The notes: generated by a model not told the origin, from the sequence alone. Positions 8,069 to 17,624 are shown, numbered from the stretch's first letter. The stretch is 64,000 nucleotides of DNA from Geodermatophilus amargosae (GCF_900116515.1 NZ_FPBA01000009.1:118115-182114), one strand, 5' to 3'. Numbers and translations: made by a program.

Positions 8069-10757
8069 GGCGGCCGGCCCGGACGGCGGGGAGGTCGGCA
8101 GCAGCGGGCACGGGGTCGGCCGAGGAGCCGACCAGGCCGGGCCACAACTGCCCGGCGCCGTCGTGCAGCAGGCGCACGAGGTCGGCCAGCGGCAGGGGGC
8201 GGGAGAGCAGGAAGCCCTGCGCGTGGTCGAGGCCCAGGCCGCGCAGCACCCCGAGCTGGGCCGGCGTCTCGACGCCCTCGGCGACGACCTGCAGCCCCAG
8301 CGAGCGCCCGACGGTGAGGACCGCCTCGCACAGCGCGCGGCTCTGCCGGTCGCGGTCGACGCGGGAGACGAAGGACCGGTCGAGCTTGAGCACGTCGACC
8401 GGCAGCCGGGTGAGGTGGGTCAGCGAGGAGGAGCCGGTGCCGAAGTCGTCGAGGGCGACGTGCACGCCCATGAGCCGCAGCGCCTCGATGTCGACGGCGA
8501 CGGAGTCGCCCTCGGCCAGCACCGTCGCCTCGGTGATCTCCAGGACCAGCCGCTCCGGGGCCAGGCCCGAGGTGCGCAGCGCGGTGGCGACGTCCTCGAC
8601 GAGGGTCCGGTCGGCCACGTGCGCGGCCGAGACGTTCATGCCCAGGCGCACCGGCGCGTCGCCGGTCTCGGGCAGGGCGAGGACGGCCGCGGTGGCCTCG
8701 CGCAGGGCCCAGCGCTGCAGCGCGCCGATGACCCCGGCGCGCTCGGCGATCGGGACGAACTCGCGCGGCGGGACCTCCCCGAGCTCCGGGTGGCGCCAGC
8801 GCAGCAGCGCCTCCACACCGGCGACCCGCTTGTCGGTCATCCGCACGATCGGCTGGAAGGCCAGCCACAGCTCACCGCGCCCGGCCGCGCCGGGCAGGTC
8901 GTCGCGCAGCCGGGCCCGGCGGGCCGCGGCGGCGCCGAGCGCCGGCGTCCAGCAGGTGGCCCGGGCCGAACCGGACCTGCGGGCGGCCGCGACCGCCAGC
9001 TCGGCGCGGGCGCCGACCTCGGCGACGTCGGTCCCCGGCTCCACGACGACGACGCCGATGGCCGCGCTGAGGTCGAACACGCCGGCGGCCGTGGTCACCG
9101 GCTGCTCGAGCACCGCCAGACAGCGGTCCCCGAGCAGGGCGGCGGTGTCGGCGTCACCCTCGGCGAGGACGGCGAACGTGCCGCCGACCAGCCGGGCGAC
9201 CACCTCGTCGGCGCGCACGGCGGAGCGCAGCCGCCGGCCCAGCTCGACCAGGACGGTGGCGACGACGTCGCGGCCGGCGTGCTCGCGGACCTCGTCGAGC
9301 CCGGAGACCTCGACCAGGAGGACGGAGGACCCGGCCCGGCCGGTCGCCGGCGCCAGGGCGGCGTCCCAGCCGGCTCGGTTGGGCAGGCCGGTGAGCGCGT
9401 CGGTGAACGCGACCTCCTCGAGGGCCCGCTCGCGGGCCACGCGCTCGGTCACGTCGCGGCAGTGCAGCACCACCGAGCCGACGGCGGGGTCGGAGCGCAG
9501 GTCGGAGACGCTGACCTCGAGGCAGCGGCGGCTGCCGCCGGCGTCGCGGGCGTGCAGGGTCACGAGGCCGCCGGTGCCGGAGTCGAGGACGCGGCGCAGC
9601 TCGGCGGCGTCCCCGGGGTCGAGGGTTCCCGGGCGGCCGGCGGCGCCGGACAGGACGTCCCGGCCGGTCAGCTCGGCCGGGGTCGTGCCCAGCAGCGCGG
9701 CCATCGCGGGCGAGGCGAAGCCCACCCGCAGGCGCGCGTCCAGGACGAGGACGGCGTCGCGGCCGGCGTGCAGCAGGTTGCGGAAGTACGCCTCGTCGCG
9801 GCGCAGCCGGGCCCCGCGCAGGTGCTCCTCGCGGGTGGTGACCCAGCGGTGCGCCGCGGACAGCGCCACGCAGCCGAGGGCACCGGCGAGGGTCACCCGG
9901 GTCGGCGTGGTGCCCAGGACCAGCGGCACGACCACCAGCGCGACGACGACCACGAGCGCCAGGTGGGGCAGCACCGAGCGCAGCTGGTCCGCGCGGCCGC
10001 CGTTGGCGCAGCGGCGGACGTCGGGGGCGGTGCCCGGGTCGAGAAGGCGCGCCAGCAGCAGCAGCGCGAGACCGAGGACGACCGCCACCCGGGTGAGGGG
10101 GACGGCGTCGGCGGCGCCGAGCAGTGCGGCGGAGGTGCCGGTCCCGCGGGCGACGCAGAGCACGACGAGCGCGCCGAGCAGGACCGTGGCCATGCGCTGG
10201 CGGTGCGCCTCGACCGACCCGAGGACGGTCAGGCCGGCGGCCATGGTGGCGGAGGTGGCCACCACCGCGGCGCCGAGCACGAGCTGCGCGCCCAGGGACA
10301 GCGCAGTCCAGCTGTTGCCCGGGCCGACCAGCAGCAACTGCATGACGACCAGGGCGGCGGCGCCGAAGAGGGCGAGCTCGAGCAGCGTCCGCCGGCAGGT
10401 GCGCCGCAGGGTGGAGCGCTCGACCATCCCCAGGAGGGCCACCACCACGAGGACGTAGCCGGGCACGGTGGGCAGCCAGCGCAGCACCACGGCGGACAGG
10501 ACCGAGTCCGGCCGGGCCGCGGAGCTGAGCAGCAGGCCGAGGACGGGGAACAGCGCAGCGGCGGCCATCAGCCGCCAGGGCGGGGCGGAGGGGTCGCCGG
10601 GACGGCTCAGCGCGAGCAGCGCGAGGGAGGTGAGCAGCGCGGCCAGGCCCGTGACCGCGTCGCCCAGGGGGTCCAGCGTCGGCTCGAGCGCCGCCACGGC
10701 GCACGCCGCCGCGGCCGGCACGGCGCACGCCAGCAGCCACCCGATCCGCCTGTCCAC
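8061..10757 (-). CDS. Membrane PAS-(degenerate GGDEF)-EAL protein, probable c-di-GMP phosphodiesterase
   Basis: 898 residues with the same layout as the downstream gene: ~10 membrane segments, PAS (~325-435), GGDEF-like, EAL. The cyclase signature is lost: the GGDEF position reads VGGTF (RLVGGTFAVL), and the metal/substrate loop reads VSGLDEVREHAGRD in place of DxDxFKxxND. The EAL residues are kept (VEALLRW, MNVS, EITEA, LDDFGTGSS, LKLDRSF, AEGVET). Predicted output is c-di-GMP hydrolysis, with the GGDEF-like part as a possible GTP sensor or dimerisation element. The GTG at 10757 has no clear ribosome site; the true start could differ by a few codons. Confidence 0.86.
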   Translation of the reverse strand: MDRRIGWLLACAVPAAAACAVAALEPTLDPLGDAVTGLAALLTSLALLALSRPGDPSAPPWRLMAAAALFPVLGLLLSSAARPDSVLSAVVLRWLPTVPGYVLVVVALLGMVERSTLRRTCRRTLLELALFGAAALVVMQLLLVGPGNSWTALSLGAQLVLGAAVVATSATMAAGLTVLGSVEAHRQRMATVLLGALVVLCVARGTGTSAALLGAADAVPLTRVAVVLGLALLLLARLLDPGTAPDVRRCANGGRADQLRSVLPHLALVVVVALVVVPLVLGTTPTRVTLAGALGCVALSAAHRWVTTREEHLRGARLRRDEAYFRNLLHAGRDAVLVLDARLRVGFASPAMAALLGTTPAELTGRDVLSGAAGRPGTLDPGDAAELRRVLDSGTGGLVTLHARDAGGSRRCLEVSVSDLRSDPAVGSVVLHCRDVTERVARERALEEVAFTDALTGLPNRAGWDAALAPATGRAGSSVLLVEVSGLDEVREHAGRDVVATVLVELGRRLRSAVRADEVVARLVGGTFAVLAEGDADTAALLGDRCLAVLEQPVTTAAGVFDLSAAIGVVVVEPGTDVAEVGARAELAVAAARRSGSARATCWTPALGAAAARRARLRDDLPGAAGRGELWLAFQPIVRMTDKRVAGVEALLRWRHPELGEVPPREFVPIAERAGVIGALQRWALREATAAVLALPETGDAPVRLGMNVSAAHVADRTLVEDVATALRTSGLAPERLVLEITEATVLAEGDSVAVDIEALRLMGVHVALDDFGTGSSSLTHLTRLPVDVLKLDRSFVSRVDRDRQSRALCEAVLTVGRSLGLQVVAEGVETPAQLGVLRGLGLDHAQGFLLSRPLPLADLVRLLHDGAGQLWPGLVGSSADPVPAAADLPAVRAGRRG

Positions 10758-10776
10758 ACCCGTGGTGTCGGCAGCG

Positions 10777-10807
10777 GCGCTCCCCGGGGACAGTCCCCGG
10801 GGAGCGC
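10777..10807 (-). terminator. Perfect 14-bp hairpin after ilvD
   Basis: 10777-10790 pairs with 10794-10807 without mismatch around a CAG loop (arm GCGCTCCCCGGGGA). A second small stem, CACCCC/GGGGTG (10811-10816 with 10820-10825), lies between it and the ilvD stop. Together they should end the ilvD transcript before the c-di-GMP gene pair. Confidence 0.8.
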
Positions 10808-10832
10808 GTTCACCCCTTGGGGGTGGGCCGGG

Positions 10833-12536
10833 TCAGCCGCAGATCGCGCCCCGGGCCGCGGAGCCGACCAGCTTCGCGTACTTGCCCAGGACGCCGGTGG
10901 TGTAGCGCGGGGGCAGCGGCGCCCAGTCCTGGCGGCGCCGGGCGAGCTCGTCGTCGTCGACCAGGAGGTCCAGCGTGCGGGCGGCGAGGTCGAGCCGGAT
11001 GCGGTCGCCGTCCTGCACCAGCGCGATCGGGCCGCCGTCGGTGGCCTCGGGCGCGACGTGGCCGACGCACAGCCCCGTCGTCCCGCCGGAGAACCGGCCG
11101 TCGGTGAGCAGCAGGACGTCCTTGCCCAGGCCCGCGCCCTTGATCGCGCCGGTGACGGCGAGCATCTCTCGCATGCCCGGGCCGCCCCGCGGGCCCTCGT
11201 AGCGGATGACGACGACGTCACCGGCCTGCAGGGTGCCCTCGGTGACGGCGTCCATGGCGCCCTGCTCGCCGTCGAAGACGCGCGCGGTGCCCTCGAAGAC
11301 GTCGGCGTCGAAACCGGCCGACTTCACGACCGCCCCCTCCGGGGACAGCGAGCCGCGCAGGATCGTCAGGCCGCCGGTCCGGTGGATCGGGTCGTTCATC
11401 GCGTGCACGATCGTGCCGTCGAGGTCCGGCGGGGCGATCTCGGCCAGGTTCTCGGCCATCGTCCTGCCGGTCACGGTGAGCGTGTCGCCGTGCAGCAGGC
11501 CGGCGTCCAGCAGCGCCCGCAGCACGACCGGGACGCCGCCGACGCGGTCGATGTCGGTCATCACGAACCGGCCGAAGGGCTTGACGTCGGCCAGGTGCGG
11601 CGTGCGGTCGCCGATGCGGTTGAAGTCGTCGAGCGTGAGGTCGACCTGCGCCTCGTGCGCGATCGCCAGCAGGTGCAGGACGGCGTTGGTCGAGCCGCCG
11701 AGCGCCATGACCACGGTGATGGCGTTCTCGAACGCCTGCTTGGTCATGATCTGGCGGGCGGTGATGCCCTGGCGCAGCAGGTTGACCACGGCCTCGCCCG
11801 AGGCGACGGCGAACGCGTCGCGGCGGCTGTCGGGGGCCGGCGGGGCGGCGCTGCCGGGCAGGGCCATGCCGAGCGCCTCGGCGACGCTGGCCATGGTGTT
11901 GGCGGTGTACATGCCGCCGCAGGAGCCCATGCCCGGGCAGGCGGCCCGCTCGACGGCGGACAGCTCGTCCTCGGTGATCAGCCCGCGGGCGCAGGCGCCG
12001 ACGGCCTCGAAGACGTCGATGATCGTGAGGTCGTCGCGGTCGCCGAGCTTCCCCGGCAGCGTGGAGCCGGAGTAGAGGAAGACGCTGGCGAGGTCGAGCC
12101 GCGCGGCGGCCATGAGCATGCCGGGCAGCGACTTGTCGCAGCCGGCCAGCAGGACCGAGCCGTCGAGCCGCTCGGCGAACATGACCGTCTCCACCGAGTC
12201 GGCGATGACCTCGCGGCTGACCAGCGAGGCGCGCATGCCCTCGTGGCCCATGGAGATGCCGTCGGAGACGGAGATGGTGCCGAACTCCAGCGGGAAGCCG
12301 CCGGCGGCGTGCACGCCCTCCTTGGCCCGCTTGGCCAGCCGGTCCAGGGAGAGGTTGCAGGGGGTGATCTCGTTCCAGGACGAGGCCACGCCGATCTGCG
12401 GCTTGTCCCAGTCGTCGTCGCCCATGCCGACGGCGCGCAGCATCGCCCGGGCCGGGGCCTTGGTGATGCCGTCGGTCACCTCACGGCTGCGGGGCTTGAC
12501 GTCGGCGGTGGTGCGGGGGTCGTCCACGGTCGTCAC
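10833..12536 (-). CDS. ilvD: Dihydroxy-acid dehydratase
   Basis: 567 residues, full length. It dehydrates 2,3-dihydroxy-isovalerate and -methylvalerate, the third step of branched-chain amino acid synthesis. Signatures are clear: C60 (EITPCNLSL), C133 in [11 protein letters not shown]204 in [14 protein letters not shown] (iron-sulfur ligands), and [23 protein letters not shown] split over 94-116. K135 next to C133 is the usual carbamylated Lys. The GTG at 12536 lies 8 bases after TACCCT, a leaderless arrangement. It is on the same strand as ilvBNC but separated by the c-di-GMP genes and terminators. Confidence 0.95.
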   Translation of the reverse strand: MTTVDDPRTTADVKPRSREVTDGITKAPARAMLRAVGMGDDDWDKPQIGVASSWNEITPCNLSLDRLAKRAKEGVHAAGGFPLEFGTISVSDGISMGHEGMRASLVSREVIADSVETVMFAERLDGSVLLAGCDKSLPGMLMAAARLDLASVFLYSGSTLPGKLGDRDDLTIIDVFEAVGACARGLITEDELSAVERAACPGMGSCGGMYTANTMASVAEALGMALPGSAAPPAPDSRRDAFAVASGEAVVNLLRQGITARQIMTKQAFENAITVVMALGGSTNAVLHLLAIAHEAQVDLTLDDFNRIGDRTPHLADVKPFGRFVMTDIDRVGGVPVVLRALLDAGLLHGDTLTVTGRTMAENLAEIAPPDLDGTIVHAMNDPIHRTGGLTILRGSLSPEGAVVKSAGFDADVFEGTARVFDGEQGAMDAVTEGTLQAGDVVVIRYEGPRGGPGMREMLAVTGAIKGAGLGKDVLLLTDGRFSGGTTGLCVGHVAPEATDGGPIALVQDGDRIRLDLAARTLDLLVDDDELARRRQDWAPLPPRYTTGVLGKYAKLVGSAARGAICG

Positions 12537-12544
12537 GAGCGCCG

Positions 12545-12550
12545 AGGGTA
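12545..12550 (-). promoter_or_regulatory. Candidate -10 of ilvD (TACCCT, 8 bases before GTG)
   Basis: TACCCT matches the actinobacterial -10 pattern TANNNT and sits 8 bases from the ilvD start, so the transcript would begin at or next to the start codon. No clear -35 was found. Confidence 0.5.
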
Positions 12551-12565
12551 GGCGCGGTCCGGGCG

Positions 12566-12580
12566 CCGCCCCAGGGGCGG
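12566..12580. promoter_or_regulatory. Perfect inverted repeat between ilvD and the divergent regulator
   Basis: CCGCCCC-A-GGGGCGG, 7+1+7 with no mismatch, in the 81-base divergent promoter region. It is placed where a regulator could control both ilvD and the XRE-type gene. Operator function is inferred; GC-rich palindromes also arise by composition. Confidence 0.4.
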
Positions 12581-12617
12581 TTCATACTGGTACCGACACC
12601 ACCACCCGGGAGCCGCC

Positions 12618-13448
12618 GTGTCCGCCACCGCCCGGCGCGAGCTCGCCGAGTTCCTGCGCTCCCGCCGCGACCAGGTCGACCCGCGCGACTCCGGCCTCCC
12701 GCCGGGCGGACCGCGGCGGACGCCGGGGTTGCGCCGCGAGGAGGTCGCGCTGCTCTCCGGGGTGAGCTCGACCTGGTACACGTGGCTGGAGCAGGGCCGC
12801 GACATCCACCCCTCGCGCCAGGTGGTCGACGCGCTGGCCCGCACGCTGCGGATGTCGCCCGCCGAGCACGGCTACGTGCTGCGCCTGACGGGGCACGGCG
12901 GCCCCGCCCCGGCCGACCCGGGCCAGGAGGTGCCGGGGCACGTGCAGCGCCTGCTGGACGCGCTGGGCCCCTCCCCCGCCTACGCCATCACCGCGGACTG
13001 GTCGATCGCCGGCTGGAACCGCGCCTACGAGCTCTTCTACCCCGGCGTGGCCGCCGTCCCCGCGGCGGAGCGCAACCTGCTCTGGCTGGTGTTCACCGAC
13101 CCCGCCGTCCGGGCGCTGCTCGCCGACTGGCCCGGGGACAGCCGGCGCTTCCTCACCCAGTTCCGCGCCGAGGTCGGCCCGCGGCTGGCCGACCCGGTCG
13201 TCGTCGACCTGGTCGCCCGGCTGGAGGCGGCCAGCCCGCACTTCCGCGCCGGCTGGGCCAGCCACGACGTCGACCGGTTCAGCTCCGCCGAGCGCCGCTT
13301 CGAGCACCCCGAGGTGGGCAGCCTGCTGCTCGAGCACCACCAGCTCACGCCCGCCGACGCCCCCGGGCTGCAGCTCGTCGTCTACACGGCGGCCGCCGGC
13401 AGCGAGAGCGCGGAGCGGCTGCTCGGGCTGGCCGGCCCCGCCGTCTGA
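12618..13448 (+). CDS. XRE-family regulator with MmyB-like ligand-binding domain
   Basis: 276 residues. An N-terminal helix-turn-helix (about 1-80) has the typical RRTPGLRREEVALLSGVSSTWYTWLEQGRD core of the MmyB-like group, given here in part: LRREEVALLSG and WYTWLEQGRDI. A C-terminal ligand-binding domain follows (about 105-270), including ITADWSIAGWNRAYELFYPG. These proteins usually sit divergent to the gene they control. GGGAG (12608-12612) precedes the GTG. Its divergent neighbour is ilvD, but many relatives control reductases, so the target is not certain. It ends 2 bases from the convergent PH-like gene. Confidence 0.85.
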   Translation: MSATARRELAEFLRSRRDQVDPRDSGLPPGGPRRTPGLRREEVALLSGVSSTWYTWLEQGRDIHPSRQVVDALARTLRMSPAEHGYVLRLTGHGGPAPADPGQEVPGHVQRLLDALGPSPAYAITADWSIAGWNRAYELFYPGVAAVPAAERNLLWLVFTDPAVRALLADWPGDSRRFLTQFRAEVGPRLADPVVVDLVARLEAASPHFRAGWASHDVDRFSSAERRFEHPEVGSLLLEHHQLTPADAPGLQLVVYTAAAGSESAERLLGLAGPAV

Positions 13449-13450
13449 GG

Positions 13451-13831
13451 TCAGTGCCCGGGCGGCGCCGGGACGTCGATCCGGCCGCCGGACCACCCGG
13501 CCAGCCGCGGCAGGTCGCGGGCGCGCAGCACCGGCAGGGGCACCTCCCGCCCGCCGGAGGTGACCAGGCGCAGCCGGGCGTTGCGGACGACCCGGATGCC
13601 GGCCAGGTCGTCCCAGGCCACCCGGCGCTGCCCGACCAGCCCGCGGGAGGTGATGGCGTCGTCGTCGACGTCCACCCCCACGCGGAGCACCCAGACCGCC
13701 GCCAGCACCGGGAGCAGCAGGACCGGGGCAGCCCACGGGGAGGCCGCGGCGAACGGCAGGACGCAGACGGCGAGGAAGACGACGGGGACCAGCGTGACCC
13801 GGCTCAGGCGCAGGCGGGCGAGGGATGCCAC
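13451..13831 (-). CDS. Small membrane protein with PH-like domain
   Basis: 126 residues from GTG 13831. Two hydrophobic segments (about 11-27 and 33-49) are followed by a beta-rich region with the pattern VDVDDDAITSRGLVGQRRVAWDDLAGIRV, characteristic in part (ITSRGLVGQRRVAW) of the bacterial PH-like domain of actinobacterial membrane proteins. The frame is open far upstream because it lies in the antisense of the next gene; homology-like sequence begins only here. The start is uncertain by a few codons. Function unknown; such proteins may take part in envelope maintenance. Confidence 0.7.
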   Translation of the reverse strand: MASLARLRLSRVTLVPVVFLAVCVLPFAAASPWAAPVLLLPVLAAVWVLRVGVDVDDDAITSRGLVGQRRVAWDDLAGIRVVRNARLRLVTSGGREVPLPVLRARDLPRLAGWSGGRIDVPAPPGH

Positions 13832-13848
13832 GTCCCCATGATCCCCGC

Positions 13849-14808
13849 TCAGTAGTCGCCGACGACGTCGGCCAGCGGCTCGCCCGCCAGCACCCGCCGC
13901 AGCTGGGCGAGGACGGTGGCCTGCGCGCGGGCGCCGGTCTCGGGCACCGTGCCGGCGACGTGCGGGGTGAGCAGCAGCCCGGGCGCCGACCACAGCGGGT
14001 GCCCCTCCGGCAGGGGCTCGGGGTCGGTCACGTCGAGCGCGGCGCGCAGCCGGCCGGCGGTGAGCTCGGCGAGCAGCGCGCCGGTGTCGACGACGACCCC
14101 GCGGGCGGCGTTCACGAGCAGCGCGCCGTCGGGCATCGCGGCGAGGAAGGCGGTGTCGACCAGGCCGGTGGTCTCGTCGGTGACCGGCACGATCAGGACC
14201 ACGACGTCGGCGTGCGGCAGCAGTGCCGGCAGCTCGTCGGTGCCGTGCACGCCGTCGCGGGCGGTCCGCCCCACGAAGGTGAGCTCGACGTCGAAGCCCG
14301 AGAGCATCGCGCCGATCCGGCGGCCGATGTCGCCGGCGCCGACCACCAGCACCCGCGCCCCGATCAGCGAGCGGTGGGTGCGCGTCGTCCAGCGGCCGGC
14401 GTCCTGCTCGCGCACGAAGTCCGGCAGCCCGCGCTGCGCGGCGAGGGTCGCGGCGACCACCCACTCCGCCGTCGAGGGGGTGTGCGCGCCGCGGGCGTTG
14501 CAGAGCACGACGCCGTCGGGCAGCCGGCCGGAGAACCGCTCGGCGCCGGCGCTGAGCAGCTGCACCAGGCGCAGCCGCGGCAGCGTGGCGAGGAAGTCCG
14601 GCGGCGGGCTCCCCGCGCCGAAGCGGGGCACCCACACCTGCGCCCGGGCGGCCTCGCCCGACGGCGGCCCGTCGTCGGGGTCAGCGCGGAACGCGCGCAC
14701 CCGCGGGTCGAGCGCCTCCGCCGCCTCGGCCATCTCCGGGGAGGGCACGAGGGCGATCAGCGTCTCGTCGGGGCCGGCGATGTCGGTGCCACGGATCTCG
14801 GGAGCCAC
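13849..14808 (-). CDS. D-2-hydroxyacid dehydrogenase (NAD-binding)
   Basis: 319 residues. The NAD site is VVGAGDIGRRIG (about 160-171). The catalytic triad of the family is present: Arg in VNAARGVVVD, Glu in DVTDPEPLPEG, His in LLTPHVAGT. It belongs to the phosphoglycerate-dehydrogenase/hydroxypyruvate-reductase superfamily, but lacks any ACT domain, so it is not SerA. Substrate unknown. The GTG at 14808 lies 8 bases after TAGTCT, again a leaderless geometry. It is divergent from the lipoprotein gene. Confidence 0.85.
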   Translation of the reverse strand: MAPEIRGTDIAGPDETLIALVPSPEMAEAAEALDPRVRAFRADPDDGPPSGEAARAQVWVPRFGAGSPPPDFLATLPRLRLVQLLSAGAERFSGRLPDGVVLCNARGAHTPSTAEWVVAATLAAQRGLPDFVREQDAGRWTTRTHRSLIGARVLVVGAGDIGRRIGAMLSGFDVELTFVGRTARDGVHGTDELPALLPHADVVVLIVPVTDETTGLVDTAFLAAMPDGALLVNAARGVVVDTGALLAELTAGRLRAALDVTDPEPLPEGHPLWSAPGLLLTPHVAGTVPETGARAQATVLAQLRRVLAGEPLADVVGDY

Positions 14809-14895
14809 GGCACCCGAGACTAGGAGGCCCCCCGGAGGGCTCCCGGGGCGATGCCCTGGGCGGTGGCGCACGGACAGGTGTGCCGGGTCCGCCCG

Positions 14896-14901
14896 TACTG
14901 T
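14896..14901 (+). promoter_or_regulatory. Candidate -10 TACTGT, 7 bases before the lipoprotein GTG
   Basis: TACTGT followed by exactly 7 bases and the GTG at 14909. A CGGACA (14871-14876) lies 19 bases upstream as a possible -35. Supports a leaderless transcript. Confidence 0.55.
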
Positions 14902-14908
14902 GGATCGG

Positions 14909-16081
14909 GTGAGGCGGCAGCGGGGACGGCGGGGTGCCGCCGCGGGGTGCGTGGCGGCCCTGGCGCTGCTGCTGGCCGCCTGCGGCGAGGACGGCTACGA
15001 ACCGGCGGGGCCGTTCCGGCCGCTCCCCGAGGGCCCGCCGCCCCAGGTCGGCCCGCCCACCGAGTCCACGCCCGCGCCGTCGCCGGGCGACCCCGCCGAC
15101 CCCGGTTCCGGCACGGCCGGCGGGGACCCCAACGTCGTCGCCACCGGCCTGACGGTGCCCACCGGCCTGGTCGTGCTCCCCGACGGCAGCGCGGTCGTGG
15201 GCGAGCGCGAGACCGGCCGGCTGCTGCAGGTCTTCCCCGACCGCTCGCCGGCGCAGGAGCTCATGGTCGTCCCGGGCATCGACACCGCCGGCGACGGCGG
15301 CCTGCTGGGCCTCGCGCTGTCGCCGACGTTCGACGAGGACGGCCTGTTCTACGCCTACGTCTCCACGGCCACCGACAACCGCGTCGTCCGCTTCCCGCTC
15401 GCCGGCACGCCCAACCCGGTGATCACCGGCATCCCCCGCGGCGAGGTGCACAACGGCGGCGGGCTCCAGTTCGCCCCCGACGGCACCCTGTACGTCGGCA
15501 CCGGCGACACCGGCAACCCGGCGCTGGCGCAGGACCCGGCCTCGCTCGGCGGCAAGGTGCTGCACGTCGACGTCTTCGGCCAGCCCGTCAGCGGTGCCGG
15601 CCCGGTGTACAGCAGCGGCTTCTCCGACGTCACCGCCATCTGCCCGTCCGGCGACGAGGCAGGCACCCTCTACGCCGTCGACGAGTCCAGCGCCGGGCCC
15701 GACGAGCTCGACGAACTGGTCCAGGGCAGTGACCACGGCTGGCCCGCCGCGGGCGCCGGGACGATCGCTCCGGTGCTGGAGATCGACAACGCCCAGGGCG
15801 GGCTGGGCGGCTGTGCCGCAGCCGGCACCACGGTGTTCCTCGGCGCGCTGGACGGTCAGCGGGTGGCCGTCGTCCAGGTCGACGGCAACGGGGGGGTGAC
15901 CGAGGACCCGGCCGAGCTGCTCGCCGGGCGCTACGGCCGGCTGCGCACGGTGGTCCTCGACAGCGAGGGCGGGCTGTGGGTCACCACGTCGAACAGGGAC
16001 GGCATCGGCACGCCCGCCGAGGACGACGACAAGGTGCTGCGGATCCTGCCGCCGTCGTCGACCGGCTCCTCCCCGCTCTGA
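14909..16081 (+). CDS. Lipoprotein related to PQQ-dependent sugar (sorbosone/glucose) dehydrogenases
   Basis: 390 residues from GTG 14909. A basic N-terminus, a hydrophobic stretch and the lipobox LLAAC (C25) mark an exported lipoprotein. A Pro/Thr linker (~30-72) follows, then a six-bladed-propeller domain with GLTVPTGLVVLPDGSAVV, GDGGLLGLALSP, HNGGGLQFAPDGTLYVGTGD and LGGKVLHVD. This is the soluble glucose/sorbosone dehydrogenase fold. It probably acts outside the membrane on a sugar or polyol; whether PQQ is bound cannot be judged here, and no PQQ synthesis genes are nearby. The frame is open upstream but that part is antisense to the neighbour. Confidence 0.82.
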   Translation: MRRQRGRRGAAAGCVAALALLLAACGEDGYEPAGPFRPLPEGPPPQVGPPTESTPAPSPGDPADPGSGTAGGDPNVVATGLTVPTGLVVLPDGSAVVGERETGRLLQVFPDRSPAQELMVVPGIDTAGDGGLLGLALSPTFDEDGLFYAYVSTATDNRVVRFPLAGTPNPVITGIPRGEVHNGGGLQFAPDGTLYVGTGDTGNPALAQDPASLGGKVLHVDVFGQPVSGAGPVYSSGFSDVTAICPSGDEAGTLYAVDESSAGPDELDELVQGSDHGWPAAGAGTIAPVLEIDNAQGGLGGCAAAGTTVFLGALDGQRVAVVQVDGNGGVTEDPAELLAGRYGRLRTVVLDSEGGLWVTTSNRDGIGTPAEDDDKVLRILPPSSTGSSPL

Positions 16082-16089
16082 CGCGCACG

Positions 16090-16119
16090 GGGCGGGCACC
16101 CCGGCCGGGGTGCCCGCCC
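16090..16119. terminator. 30-base perfect palindrome, bidirectional terminator
   Basis: 16090-16104 and 16105-16119 are exact reverse complements (arm GGGCGGGCACCCCGG). It lies in the 43-base gap between the convergent sugar-dehydrogenase-like gene and gatB, so it can end transcription from both sides. Confidence 0.8.
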
Positions 16120-16124
16120 GGTGC

Positions 16125-17624
16125 TCAGCTGCTGAGGACGCGCTCCTCGAGCATCCGGCGGACGGTCGCCGCGTCGGCCTTGCCGCGGGTGGTCTTCATG
16201 ACCGCCCCGACGAGTGCGCCGAGCGCCTGCACCTTGCCGCCGCGCACCTTCTCGACGACGTCGGGCGCGCCGGCGATCGCGGCGTCGACGGCGGCGACGA
16301 GCTCGTCGGACTCCCCCATCACCGCCAGCCCGCGGGCCGCGACGACGGCGCGCGGGTCACCCTCGCCGGCCAGCACGCCGTCGAGCGCCTGCCGGGCCAG
16401 CTTGTCGTTGATGGTGCCCTCCCCGACCAGCGCGGCCAGCTCGGCCACCTGGGCCGGGGTGACCGCGAGCTCGGGCAGGTCGACACCGGCGTCGTTGGCG
16501 CGACGGGCCAGCTCGCCGAGCCACCACTTGCGGGCCTCGGCCGGCGAGGCACCGGCGGCCACGGTCTGCTCGACCAGCCCGAGCGCGCCGGCGTTGACCA
16601 GCCAGGTCATCTCGGTGCCCGACAGGCCCCACTCCTCCTGCAGGCGGGCGCGCCGGGCGGCGGGCAGCTCGGGCAGCCCGGCGGCGAGCTTCTCCACCCA
16701 CTCCGCGTCCGGGGCGAGCGGCACGAGGTCGGGCTCGGGGAAGTACCGGTAGTCGGTCGCCTCCTCCTTGCTGCGGCCCGGCGACGTGCTGCCGGTGTCC
16801 TCGTGGAAGTGCCGCGTCTCCTGCACGACCCGGCCGCCGGCGTCGAGGACGGCGGCCTGCCGGCGCATCTCGTAGCGCACCGCGCGCTCGACCGACCGCA
16901 GCGAGTTGACGTTCTTGGTCTCGGTGCGGGTGCCCCACTCGAGGCTGCCGACCGGCGCGAGCGAGGTGTTGACGTCACAGCGGAGACTGCCCTGCTCCAT
17001 CCGCACGTCGGAGGCGCCGAGCGTCTGGATGATCTCGCGCAGCTCGGTGACGTAGGCACGGGCGACCTCGGGGGCCTTCGCGCCGGTGCCGGGCACCGGG
17101 CGGGTGACGATCTCGACCAGCGGGATGCCGGCGCGGTTGAAGTCGACCAGCGAGTGGTCGGCGCCGTGGATGCGGCCGGTGGCCCCGCCCACGTGCAGGT
17201 TCTTGCCGGTGTCCTCCTCGAGGTGCACCCGCTCGATCTCCACGCGGTGGGTCCGGCCGTCGACCTCGACGTCGAGGTGCCCGTCGACGCACAGCGGCTC
17301 GTCGTACTGGCTGGTCTGGAAGCCCTTCGGGATGTCCGGGTAGAAGTAGTTCTTCCGGGCGAAGCGCGACCAGCTCGCGATCCGGCAGCCCAGGGCCAGG
17401 CCGATCCGGATGGTCGACTCGATGGCCGCGGCGTTGGCCACCGGCAGCGATCCGGGCAGGCCCAGGCAGACCGGGCAGGTCTGGGTGTTGGGCTCGGCGC
17501 CGAACGTCGTCGAGCAGCCGCAGAACATCTTCGACTCGGTGCCCAGCTCGACGTGGGTCTCCAGGCCGATGAGCGGCTCGTAGCGGGTGAGGACGTCGTC
17601 GAACTCGACGAGGGTCTCGCTCAC
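16125..17624 (-). CDS. gatB: Asp-tRNA(Asn)/Glu-tRNA(Gln) amidotransferase subunit B
   Basis: 499 residues. GatB binds the misacylated tRNA and phosphorylates its Asp/Glu side chain for amidation. [13 protein letters not shown] at the N-terminus, the zinc-site cysteines in MFCGCSTTF...TCPVCLG, and the [11 protein letters not shown] and HLEEDTGKN segments identify it; the YqeY-like tail domain fills ~350-499. Start: GTG 17624 with AGAGAGGG upstream and a GTGA overlap with the small gene before it. Last gene of gatC-gatA-x-gatB. Confidence 0.95.
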   Translation of the reverse strand: MSETLVEFDDVLTRYEPLIGLETHVELGTESKMFCGCSTTFGAEPNTQTCPVCLGLPGSLPVANAAAIESTIRIGLALGCRIASWSRFARKNYFYPDIPKGFQTSQYDEPLCVDGHLDVEVDGRTHRVEIERVHLEEDTGKNLHVGGATGRIHGADHSLVDFNRAGIPLVEIVTRPVPGTGAKAPEVARAYVTELREIIQTLGASDVRMEQGSLRCDVNTSLAPVGSLEWGTRTETKNVNSLRSVERAVRYEMRRQAAVLDAGGRVVQETRHFHEDTGSTSPGRSKEEATDYRYFPEPDLVPLAPDAEWVEKLAAGLPELPAARRARLQEEWGLSGTEMTWLVNAGALGLVEQTVAAGASPAEARKWWLGELARRANDAGVDLPELAVTPAQVAELAALVGEGTINDKLARQALDGVLAGEGDPRAVVAARGLAVMGESDELVAAVDAAIAGAPDVVEKVRGGKVQALGALVGAVMKTTRGKADAATVRRMLEERVLSS

